Assembly (NCBI RefSeq): GCF_050948175.1
Contig: NC_135209.1
Span: forward strand, 5,666,551 to 5,730,550
From: Xylocopa sonorina
Lineage: Eukaryota; Arthropoda; Insecta; Hymenoptera; Apidae
Direction of reading: 5' to 3'
DNA length: 64,000 nucleotides
Of the stretch, positions 50,470 through 60,200 are shown piece by piece (position 1 is the stretch's first letter; each line of letters starts with the position of its first letter). The notes under the pieces were generated by a model. The model saw nothing but the letters and a program-made list of their open reading frames with translations. It did no database searches and was not told the origin of the DNA. The translations under genes and the position numbers were made by a program.

Positions 50470-51230
50470 TAAAGTGCAGTGACCCGGCTACCTAATTACT
50501 TGTTTTAAATAATAACCCTTGGATTGATTTTAACAAGGAAGCTAGGAAACAAAGATAAGGGTCTGACACTTAATAAGTGCAAGAAATTGTGGCAGAAAAA
50601 ACAAAAAGAAAAATTCTGCACACGAAAACGCACCGGAGACAGAGGGCGGCTGGCCGACCACAATGTGCAGAGACCCGACTACCTAATTGCTCACTCAAAA
50701 TAACAACTGTTGAATTGATTCCAACGAGCAAGGCAGGAATTAAAGTCAAGGGTCTGACATTCAATAATTGCAAAAAATTACGGCGGAAAAAATAATAGGA
50801 AAAATTCTGCACACGGAAATGTACAGAAGACTAACGGCGACTTACCGTCTAGAAAGAGAGAGACCCGACTACCTAATTATCTGCTTAAAACAACAATCGC
50901 TGAATTGATTTTAACAAAGAAGGTAGGAAACAAAGTCAAGGGTCTGATACTCAATAATTGCAAGAAATTATGGCGGAAAAACAAAAAGAAAAAATTCTGC
51001 ACACGGGAATGTACCGAAGATTAACGGCTACTTACCGTCTAGAAAGAGCAGAGACCCGACTGTCTAATTATCTGCTTAAAACAATAATTGCTGAATTGAT
51101 TTTAACAAGGAAGGCAGGTAATAAAGACAAGGGTCTGACAAATCAAAAGTGCAAGAAATGATTGTGGAAAAATAAAAGAAGAAAAAACTATGATCATGGA
51201 AACATACCGAAGGATGACGGCGACTTGCTG
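50470..51230 (+). repeat. About 190-bp tandem repeats in the LINE 3' UTR
   Basis: The word GCAAGAAATT and relatives recur near 50,578, 50,768, 50,959 and 51,150, and a CCCGACTACCTAATT-type segment about 190 bp apart. Units are some 80-90% alike by eye. Each contains GGGTCTGACA and AAATTCTGCACAC. Confidence 0.85.
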
Positions 51231-51659
51231 GCTTTCTGCGATATTACACGCTAAGGCAGTGAATGAAATTAAACTACGGAAGAAATAAACAAGGAAGGCA
51301 ATAAAAAATACAAATAAGAAAGATAAGAATCAGCGATAAATGAAATAAAAACGGGCGTAAAGTAAAATGATTGTTAAAAACAGGCGTAAAAATAAAAATA
51401 GAGGTAATAATAAAATAAAAGAAAATAAATAAATAAATAAAATAAAATGGAAGAGCGAGATTTTGACTGCCTATTTAACATCCGAATAAATAACAATCGA
51501 GCGGAACTCTACGACCAATAGTACGATATATCGCGAAGATAACAATGGTGACAGTAGACATAAGCAAAGGTCTCAAATAACACCTGCAAGATTCGGCTAC
51601 CTAGTTTACTAATAAGTTATCAACGCTTTAAATAACGAATTAAGAACTAAGGTACGCTA

Positions 51660-52640
51660 TAATGACTATGAAGGAATAAAAATTAAAATAAAGGCGGAAA
51701 AATAAAAATAAAAAAAAATAAAAAAAAAAGCAAGAATAAACGCGTATGTGCAAAAACGGACTTGGAGTTGACACGAGCTCACGAACTTCCTTGCGGCAAA
51801 GTTAACATGAAAATAAACGCGCGGAAAGTATAAAGCACAGTGGGCAATAAGCTCAAGTAAGAATCTAAAACAGTATCTTAAACGAACCAAAGAAGGACGT
51901 TATGAGGAAAGAGAACATTAAACAGAGGAGAAAGTCCTACCTAATTAGTATATTAAAATATTAATATATTAAAATTAAACACTCGTTTAATTTGATTTTG
52001 GTTTTAAAATTTAAAATTTAAAAAATTTGAAATTTAAAATTTAAAGTTTAAAATTTAAAGATAAATTAAAAATAAATTAAAAATAATAAAATAAGGTGGG
52101 CATACATTAATAAATAGGAAAAGGACAAGCAAATAAAAATGAATAAAAGTGAAGAAAGAGCTAGTGCACGCTAGAATGACTATGAAGGAACGAAAACTAT
52201 AAAACTATAAGAAAGGCGGGAAATAAAATAAAAATAAATTAAGAATAACGTGTATGTGCAAAAACGGACTTGGAGTTGACAAGAGCTCACCAACTTCCTG
52301 GTGGTAAAGTTAACATGCAAGTTAACAGGAAATAAACACACGGAAAGTATAAAGTAACAGTGGGCAATAAACTCAAGAAAGAAACTAAATATATAAAATA
52401 TAAAAATATAAAAATATAAAATATAAATATATAACCAAAGAATGACATTATAAAGAAAGAAAAAACAGTAAACAGAGGAGGGAAAAGTCCTACCTACTTA
52501 AATATTAAATACTAAAATTAAAACATCCGTTTAATTTTAAAATAAATTTAAAAATAAATTAAAAATAATAAATAAGGTGGGAATACATTAAAAACAGGAA
52601 AAGGACAAGCAAATAAAATGAATAAAAGTGAAGAAAAGAA
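51660..52640 (+). repeat. About 514-bp direct duplication in the LINE 3' UTR
   Basis: ATGACTATGAAGGAA occurs at about 51,662 and 52,176. The following text, including GTGCAAAAACGGACTTGG and a GGAAAAGGACAAGCAAATAA block, is repeated with small indels in A-rich stretches. Confidence 0.85.
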
Positions 52641-52667
52641 AAAAGGATTAAGTTTTGTACGAATGAT

Positions 52668-52726
52668 GGGATTTGAACGCGGCACCGTGCGTAGACGAAC
52701 CCCGTACGGTGGCGGGTTCAAATCTC
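52668..52726 (+). other. Hairpin A in the LINE 3' UTR
   Basis: The left arm GGATTTGAACGCGGCACCGT pairs with the right arm ACGGTGGCGGGTTCAAATC across a short loop, with two mismatches. The right arm contains GGTTCAAATC, which resembles a tRNA/pol III B box, but there is no tRNA cloverleaf. A related hairpin lies about 390 bp downstream. Confidence 0.7.
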
Positions 52727-53054
52727 GGAAATCTGACTTGGGACTTTGTGACTTTTTTCGTTTTTTAATGCGAAAATACATTAAAATAAATTGCAAAGAC
52801 TATAAATAAGCATATAGGACCATAAATTAAAGAGAAAGAACAATAAATAAAATTAAATAATTAAAAAATAGAGGTGTTAGACATTTAATTGGTGATAAAA
52901 CAACTGTTTGCTCATCCATCCGCTAATAAATAATTAATCTTTAAAGTCAGAGGATGAATAAACAAGGCAAACATTAAAATACAGAAGAAAACAACAAAAA
53001 TAAATAAATAAAAGTGGACGAAAAATAAAAATGGGAAAGTCTCGCTCATACGAT

Positions 53055-53112
53055 GGGACTTGAACACGATACCGTGCGAAGTTTAATTCCGCGCGGTGCC
53101 GTGTTCAAGTCC
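53055..53112 (+). other. Hairpin B in the LINE 3' UTR
   Basis: The left arm GGACTTGAACACGATACCGT pairs with the right arm GCGGTGCCGTGTTCAAGTCC. Compared with hairpin A, T-A has changed to C-G at one pair, and the G/G mismatch has become an A-T pair, so the stem rather than the sequence is kept. Confidence 0.7.
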
Positions 53113-53984
53113 TGGAACTCTGAGTCGGGACTTTGGTGATTTTTTTCGCGATTTTAATTTCGAAAAGTCAGTAAAAAGTAAATGAGAAGGTCATAATTAA
53201 TAATTAGGATGATGAATAAATAAATAAAAGTGCAAGGCAAATAAATAAACAATAAATAAACCATATTTCGGCCAATATTAACGAAGATGGACGATAAATG
53301 AGCAAGATAATAAAAATCTATTGCTGCTAATATACTAGTTAATATAGTAAAATAAATATTAATAGGTAATAAAGCATATATATAGATAATAATATATAAT
53401 AAGTGAACACTAAAAAACAGAGAAAGATGAAGTAAATAGAGAAATACGATAACCATAAGCTTAAAAGTTGTTAAGTGATAGACTTAAGTCACTAGTATAA
53501 CATAACATAAAAATAGCATACATATAGCATAAATTTCACGCGTATGTGTGTACACATAAGTACATTAGTACTAATTAATTATAATTAGTGTTATAATAAT
53601 AACACTTTATCAAGTGACAAGTTAACTGTGGAGATAATGTAATGTAAAGAAGAAGAATGGACAATTGGGGCTTTGAGTCTTCTTCAACAGCTGTCGTCCA
53701 GAGACTGTGTCCAACAGCATATAACGGCAATAATAACAACGAAGTGGGTAGTTCGGACGGTAATCTGCCCCATGTTTTACCATGTTTTAACATAGTACTC
53801 GTCCGAAACACGCGGGTCCCAAGGACCCAGGGATTGTCCTTTGGCCCATTGCACGCGTGTTGCGAGGGAGAGGGTAAGGTGGGTGATCACACCTAACCCT
53901 CGATACCCCGGTATCCGGGGACGTTTAAGTGCGCGAGTGCGCCGGGAAGAGGGCATCCTCAAAACCTCGAGGGGCCCTGAGCGC

Positions 53985-54072
53985 AAATGGGGGGGGGCCT
54001 GATGTAATCATCGTTAAGTTCCGGGCCTCCCCCCGTCCCCCCCCCCCCCCTCCATTCGCGTGAGGGGGGGCG
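53985..54072 (+). other. Poly-G / poly-C block near the LINE 3' end
   Basis: Runs of nine G, then six C, then 14 C, then seven G within about 90 bp, just upstream of the conserved-looking 3' end. They could form G-quadruplex or long G-C stem structures in the RNA. Homopolymer lengths may also be sequencing-sensitive. Confidence 0.6.
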
Positions 54073-54178
54073 AGTAGCGCTGAGTTTGATCACCGTTGGG
54101 TTTTAGTCGGTAGGAGTCCGACATAACCTCCCGGTCAGTTAGTCCCTACCGGGGGGTATCCATGAGGATTTCCCAACG

Positions 54179-54207
<29 letters not shown>
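54179..54207 (+). other. Poly(A) tail of the LINE at its telomeric 3' junction
   Basis: Twenty-nine A residues after CCCAACG, followed directly by GGTTAGG. With the left flank ending in GGTT, the target reads TT|AGG with the A absorbed by the poly(A). Confidence 0.95.
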
Positions 54208-54209
<2 letters not shown>

Positions 54210-57200
54210 TTAGGTTAGGTTAGGTTAGGTTAGGTTAGGTTAGGTTAGGTTAGGTTAGGTTAGGTTAGGTTAGGTTAGGTTAGGTTAGGTTAGGTTAGGT
54301 TAGGTTAGGTTAGGTTAGGTTAGGTTAGGTTAGGTTAGGTTAGGTTAGGTTAGGTTAGGTTAGGTTAGGTTAGGTTAGGTTAGGTTAGGTTAGGTTAGGT
54401 TAGGTTAGGTTAGGTTAGGTTAGGTTAGGTTAGGTTAGGTTAGGTTAGGTTAGGTTAGGTTAGGTTAGGTTAGGTTAGGTTAGGTTAGGTTAGGTTAGGT
54501 TAGGTTAGGTTAGGTTAGGTTAGGTTAGGTTAGGTTAGGTTAGGTTAGGTTAGGTTAGGTTAGGTTAGGTTAGGTTAGGTTAGGTTAGGTTAGGTTAGGT
54601 TAGGTTAGGTTAGGTTAGGTTAGGTTAGGTTAGGTTAGGTTAGGTTAGGTTAGGTTAGGTTAGGTTAGGTTAGGTTAGGTTAGGTTAGGTTAGGTTAGGT
54701 TAGGTTAGGTTAGGTTAGGTTAGGTTAGGTTAGGTTAGGTTAGGTTAGGTTAGGTTAGGTTAGGTTAGGTTAGGTTAGGTTAGGTTAGGTTAGGTTAGGT
54801 TAGGTTAGGTTAGGTTAGGTTAGGTTAGGTTAGGTTAGGTTAGGTTAGGTTAGGTTAGGTTAGGTTAGGTTAGGTTAGGTTAGGTTAGGTTAGGTTAGGT
54901 TAGGTTAGGTTAGGTTAGGTTAGGTTAGGTTAGGTTAGGTTAGGTTAGGTTAGGTTAGGTTAGGTTAGGTTAGGTTAGGTTAGGTTAGGTTAGGTTAGGT
55001 TAGGTTAGGTTAGGTTAGGTTAGGTTAGGTTAGGTTAGGTTAGGTTAGGTTAGGTTAGGTTAGGTTAGGTTAGGTTAGGTTAGGTTAGGTTAGGTTAGGT
55101 TAGGTTAGGTTAGGTTAGGTTAGGTTAGGTTAGGTTAGGTTAGGTTAGGTTAGGTTAGGTTAGGTTAGGTTAGGTTAGGTTAGGTTAGGTTAGGTTAGGT
55201 TAGGTTAGGTTAGGTTAGGTTAGGTTAGGTTAGGTTAGGTTAGGTTAGGTTAGGTTAGGTTAGGTTAGGTTAGGTTAGGTTAGGTTAGGTTAGGTTAGGT
55301 TAGGTTAGGTTAGGTTAGGTTAGGTTAGGTTAGGTTAGGTTAGGTTAGGTTAGGTTAGGTTAGGTTAGGTTAGGTTAGGTTAGGTTAGGTTAGGTTAGGT
55401 TAGGTTAGGTTAGGTTAGGTTAGGTTAGGTTAGGTTAGGTTAGGTTAGGTTAGGTTAGGTTAGGTTAGGTTAGGTTAGGTTAGGTTAGGTTAGGTTAGGT
55501 TAGGTTAGGTTAGGTTAGGTTAGGTTAGGTTAGGTTAGGTTAGGTTAGGTTAGGTTAGGTTAGGTTAGGTTAGGTTAGGTTAGGTTAGGTTAGGTTAGGT
55601 TAGGTTAGGTTAGGTTAGGTTAGGTTAGGTTAGGTTAGGTTAGGTTAGGTTAGGTTAGGTTAGGTTAGGTTAGGTTAGGTTAGGTTAGGTTAGGTTAGGT
55701 TAGGTTAGGTTAGGTTAGGTTAGGTTAGGTTAGGTTAGGTTAGGTTAGGTTAGGTTAGGTTAGGTTAGGTTAGGTTAGGTTAGGTTAGGTTAGGTTAGGT
55801 TAGGTTAGGTTAGGTTAGGTTAGGTTAGGTTAGGTTAGGTTAGGTTAGGTTAGGTTAGGTTAGGTTAGGTTAGGTTAGGTTAGGTTAGGTTAGGTTAGGT
55901 TAGGTTAGGTTAGGTTAGGTTAGGTTAGGTTAGGTTAGGTTAGGTTAGGTTAGGTTAGGTTAGGTTAGGTTAGGTTAGGTTAGGTTAGGTTAGGTTAGGT
56001 TAGGTTAGGTTAGGTTAGGTTAGGTTAGGTTAGGTTAGGTTAGGTTAGGTTAGGTTAGGTTAGGTTAGGTTAGGTTAGGTTAGGTTAGGTTAGGTTAGGT
56101 TAGGTTAGGTTAGGTTAGGTTAGGTTAGGTTAGGTTAGGTTAGGTTAGGTTAGGTTAGGTTAGGTTAGGTTAGGTTAGGTTAGGTTAGGTTAGGTTAGGT
56201 TAGGTTAGGTTAGGTTAGGTTAGGTTAGGTTAGGTTAGGTTAGGTTAGGTTAGGTTAGGTTAGGTTAGGTTAGGTTAGGTTAGGTTAGGTTAGGTTAGGT
56301 TAGGTTAGGTTAGGTTAGGTTAGGTTAGGTTAGGTTAGGTTAGGTTAGGTTAGGTTAGGTTAGGTTAGGTTAGGTTAGGTTAGGTTAGGTTAGGTTAGGT
56401 TAGGTTAGGTTAGGTTAGGTTAGGTTAGGTTAGGTTAGGTTAGGTTAGGTTAGGTTAGGTTAGGTTAGGTTAGGTTAGGTTAGGTTAGGTTAGGTTAGGT
56501 TAGGTTAGGTTAGGTTAGGTTAGGTTAGGTTAGGTTAGGTTAGGTTAGGTTAGGTTAGGTTAGGTTAGGTTAGGTTAGGTTAGGTTAGGTTAGGTTAGGT
56601 TAGGTTAGGTTAGGTTAGGTTAGGTTAGGTTAGGTTAGGTTAGGTTAGGTTAGGTTAGGTTAGGTTAGGTTAGGTTAGGTTAGGTTAGGTTAGGTTAGGT
56701 TAGGTTAGGTTAGGTTAGGTTAGGTTAGGTTAGGTTAGGTTAGGTTAGGTTAGGTTAGGTTAGGTTAGGTTAGGTTAGGTTAGGTTAGGTTAGGTTAGGT
56801 TAGGTTAGGTTAGGTTAGGTTAGGTTAGGTTAGGTTAGGTTAGGTTAGGTTAGGTTAGGTTAGGTTAGGTTAGGTTAGGTTAGGTTAGGTTAGGTTAGGT
56901 TAGGTTAGGTTAGGTTAGGTTAGGTTAGGTTAGGTTAGGTTAGGTTAGGTTAGGTTAGGTTAGGTTAGGTTAGGTTAGGTTAGGTTAGGTTAGGTTAGGT
57001 TAGGTTAGGTTAGGTTAGGTTAGGTTAGGTTAGGTTAGGTTAGGTTAGGTTAGGTTAGGTTAGGTTAGGTTAGGTTAGGTTAGGTTAGGTTAGGTTAGGT
57101 TAGGTTAGGTTAGGTTAGGTTAGGTTAGGTTAGGTTAGGTTAGGTTAGGTTAGGTTAGGTTAGGTTAGGTTAGGTTAGGTTAGGTTAGGTTAGGTTAGGT

Positions 57201-60200
57201 TAGGTTAGGTTAGGTTAGGTTAGGTTAGGTTAGGTTAGGTTAGGTTAGGTTAGGTTAGGTTAGGTTAGGTTAGGTTAGGTTAGGTTAGGTTAGGTTAGGT
57301 TAGGTTAGGTTAGGTTAGGTTAGGTTAGGTTAGGTTAGGTTAGGTTAGGTTAGGTTAGGTTAGGTTAGGTTAGGTTAGGTTAGGTTAGGTTAGGTTAGGT
57401 TAGGTTAGGTTAGGTTAGGTTAGGTTAGGTTAGGTTAGGTTAGGTTAGGTTAGGTTAGGTTAGGTTAGGTTAGGTTAGGTTAGGTTAGGTTAGGTTAGGT
57501 TAGGTTAGGTTAGGTTAGGTTAGGTTAGGTTAGGTTAGGTTAGGTTAGGTTAGGTTAGGTTAGGTTAGGTTAGGTTAGGTTAGGTTAGGTTAGGTTAGGT
57601 TAGGTTAGGTTAGGTTAGGTTAGGTTAGGTTAGGTTAGGTTAGGTTAGGTTAGGTTAGGTTAGGTTAGGTTAGGTTAGGTTAGGTTAGGTTAGGTTAGGT
57701 TAGGTTAGGTTAGGTTAGGTTAGGTTAGGTTAGGTTAGGTTAGGTTAGGTTAGGTTAGGTTAGGTTAGGTTAGGTTAGGTTAGGTTAGGTTAGGTTAGGT
57801 TAGGTTAGGTTAGGTTAGGTTAGGTTAGGTTAGGTTAGGTTAGGTTAGGTTAGGTTAGGTTAGGTTAGGTTAGGTTAGGTTAGGTTAGGTTAGGTTAGGT
57901 TAGGTTAGGTTAGGTTAGGTTAGGTTAGGTTAGGTTAGGTTAGGTTAGGTTAGGTTAGGTTAGGTTAGGTTAGGTTAGGTTAGGTTAGGTTAGGTTAGGT
58001 TAGGTTAGGTTAGGTTAGGTTAGGTTAGGTTAGGTTAGGTTAGGTTAGGTTAGGTTAGGTTAGGTTAGGTTAGGTTAGGTTAGGTTAGGTTAGGTTAGGT
58101 TAGGTTAGGTTAGGTTAGGTTAGGTTAGGTTAGGTTAGGTTAGGTTAGGTTAGGTTAGGTTAGGTTAGGTTAGGTTAGGTTAGGTTAGGTTAGGTTAGGT
58201 TAGGTTAGGTTAGGTTAGGTTAGGTTAGGTTAGGTTAGGTTAGGTTAGGTTAGGTTAGGTTAGGTTAGGTTAGGTTAGGTTAGGTTAGGTTAGGTTAGGT
58301 TAGGTTAGGTTAGGTTAGGTTAGGTTAGGTTAGGTTAGGTTAGGTTAGGTTAGGTTAGGTTAGGTTAGGTTAGGTTAGGTTAGGTTAGGTTAGGTTAGGT
58401 TAGGTTAGGTTAGGTTAGGTTAGGTTAGGTTAGGTTAGGTTAGGTTAGGTTAGGTTAGGTTAGGTTAGGTTAGGTTAGGTTAGGTTAGGTTAGGTTAGGT
58501 TAGGTTAGGTTAGGTTAGGTTAGGTTAGGTTAGGTTAGGTTAGGTTAGGTTAGGTTAGGTTAGGTTAGGTTAGGTTAGGTTAGGTTAGGTTAGGTTAGGT
58601 TAGGTTAGGTTAGGTTAGGTTAGGTTAGGTTAGGTTAGGTTAGGTTAGGTTAGGTTAGGTTAGGTTAGGTTAGGTTAGGTTAGGTTAGGTTAGGTTAGGT
58701 TAGGTTAGGTTAGGTTAGGTTAGGTTAGGTTAGGTTAGGTTAGGTTAGGTTAGGTTAGGTTAGGTTAGGTTAGGTTAGGTTAGGTTAGGTTAGGTTAGGT
58801 TAGGTTAGGTTAGGTTAGGTTAGGTTAGGTTAGGTTAGGTTAGGTTAGGTTAGGTTAGGTTAGGTTAGGTTAGGTTAGGTTAGGTTAGGTTAGGTTAGGT
58901 TAGGTTAGGTTAGGTTAGGTTAGGTTAGGTTAGGTTAGGTTAGGTTAGGTTAGGTTAGGTTAGGTTAGGTTAGGTTAGGTTAGGTTAGGTTAGGTTAGGT
59001 TAGGTTAGGTTAGGTTAGGTTAGGTTAGGTTAGGTTAGGTTAGGTTAGGTTAGGTTAGGTTAGGTTAGGTTAGGTTAGGTTAGGTTAGGTTAGGTTAGGT
59101 TAGGTTAGGTTAGGTTAGGTTAGGTTAGGTTAGGTTAGGTTAGGTTAGGTTAGGTTAGGTTAGGTTAGGTTAGGTTAGGTTAGGTTAGGTTAGGTTAGGT
59201 TAGGTTAGGTTAGGTTAGGTTAGGTTAGGTTAGGTTAGGTTAGGTTAGGTTAGGTTAGGTTAGGTTAGGTTAGGTTAGGTTAGGTTAGGTTAGGTTAGGT
59301 TAGGTTAGGTTAGGTTAGGTTAGGTTAGGTTAGGTTAGGTTAGGTTAGGTTAGGTTAGGTTAGGTTAGGTTAGGTTAGGTTAGGTTAGGTTAGGTTAGGT
59401 TAGGTTAGGTTAGGTTAGGTTAGGTTAGGTTAGGTTAGGTTAGGTTAGGTTAGGTTAGGTTAGGTTAGGTTAGGTTAGGTTAGGTTAGGTTAGGTTAGGT
59501 TAGGTTAGGTTAGGTTAGGTTAGGTTAGGTTAGGTTAGGTTAGGTTAGGTTAGGTTAGGTTAGGTTAGGTTAGGTTAGGTTAGGTTAGGTTAGGTTAGGT
59601 TAGGTTAGGTTAGGTTAGGTTAGGTTAGGTTAGGTTAGGTTAGGTTAGGTTAGGTTAGGTTAGGTTAGGTTAGGTTAGGTTAGGTTAGGTTAGGTTAGGT
59701 TAGGTTAGGTTAGGTTAGGTTAGGTTAGGTTAGGTTAGGTTAGGTTAGGTTAGGTTAGGTTAGGTTAGGTTAGGTTAGGTTAGGTTAGGTTAGGTTAGGT
59801 TAGGTTAGGTTAGGTTAGGTTAGGTTAGGTTAGGTTAGGTTAGGTTAGGTTAGGTTAGGTTAGGTTAGGTTAGGTTAGGTTAGGTTAGGTTAGGTTAGGT
59901 TAGGTTAGGTTAGGTTAGGTTAGGTTAGGTTAGGTTAGGTTAGGTTAGGTTAGGTTAGGTTAGGTTAGGTTAGGTTAGGTTAGGTTAGGTTAGGTTAGGT
60001 TAGGTTAGGTTAGGTTAGGTTAGGTTAGGTTAGGTTAGGTTAGGTTAGGTTAGGTTAGGTTAGGTTAGGTTAGGTTAGGTTAGGTTAGGTTAGGTTAGGT
60101 TAGGTTAGGTTAGGTTAGGTTAGGTTAGGTTAGGTTAGGTTAGGTTAGGTTAGGTTAGGTTAGGTTAGGTTAGGTTAGGTTAGGTTAGGTTAGGTTAGGT

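Larger units (their letters stand above)
49913..54178 (+). other. 4.3 kb 3' UTR of the telomeric LINE
   Basis: It starts GC-rich (to about 50,250, with GT-rich GTGCGTG text). It then becomes very A-rich with three internal repeat families: about 190 bp x ~4 (50,470-51,230), about 514 bp x 2 (51,660-52,640) and a hairpin-bearing unit of about 390 bp x 2 (52,640-53,200). It ends in a GC-rich block (53,640-54,178) with small hairpins and poly-G/poly-C runs, then poly(A). The frames read through it are artefacts of the repeats. The last block probably holds the structured 3' end recognised by the reverse transcriptase, as in SART/TRAS elements (inference). Confidence 0.75.
41427..54207 (+). mobile_element. 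Telomere-inserted R1-clade LINE (TRAS/SART-like), apparently full length
   Basis: A 12.8 kb element with telomeric repeats on both sides: a 2.8 kb 5' leader, ORF1 with CCHC knuckles, ORF2 with APE endonuclease, reverse transcriptase and CCHC, a 4.3 kb 3' UTR and a 29-nt poly(A). ORF order, the CCHC types and the telomeric location match the R1-clade telomere LINEs known from Bombyx (TRAS, SART), but the length is well above the 7-8 kb usual for them, because of the untranslated regions. Both ORFs are open over their whole length and the catalytic residues are present, so the copy is probably young. Poly(A) points to the chromosome end. The extreme UTRs could also reflect an older element nested inside a younger one, though I see no internal poly(A)/target junction. 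Confidence 0.9.

Noticed and set aside
50033..51161. Several 65-81-codon frames in the LINE 3' UTR
   Set aside because: They follow the roughly 190-bp tandem repeats and GT-rich text; no conserved protein features and frames break between units.
52668..53112. tRNA genes suggested by GGTTCAAATC-like B boxes
   Set aside because: The sequence folds as a simple long hairpin, with no acceptor stem, anticodon arm or A box at the right spacing.
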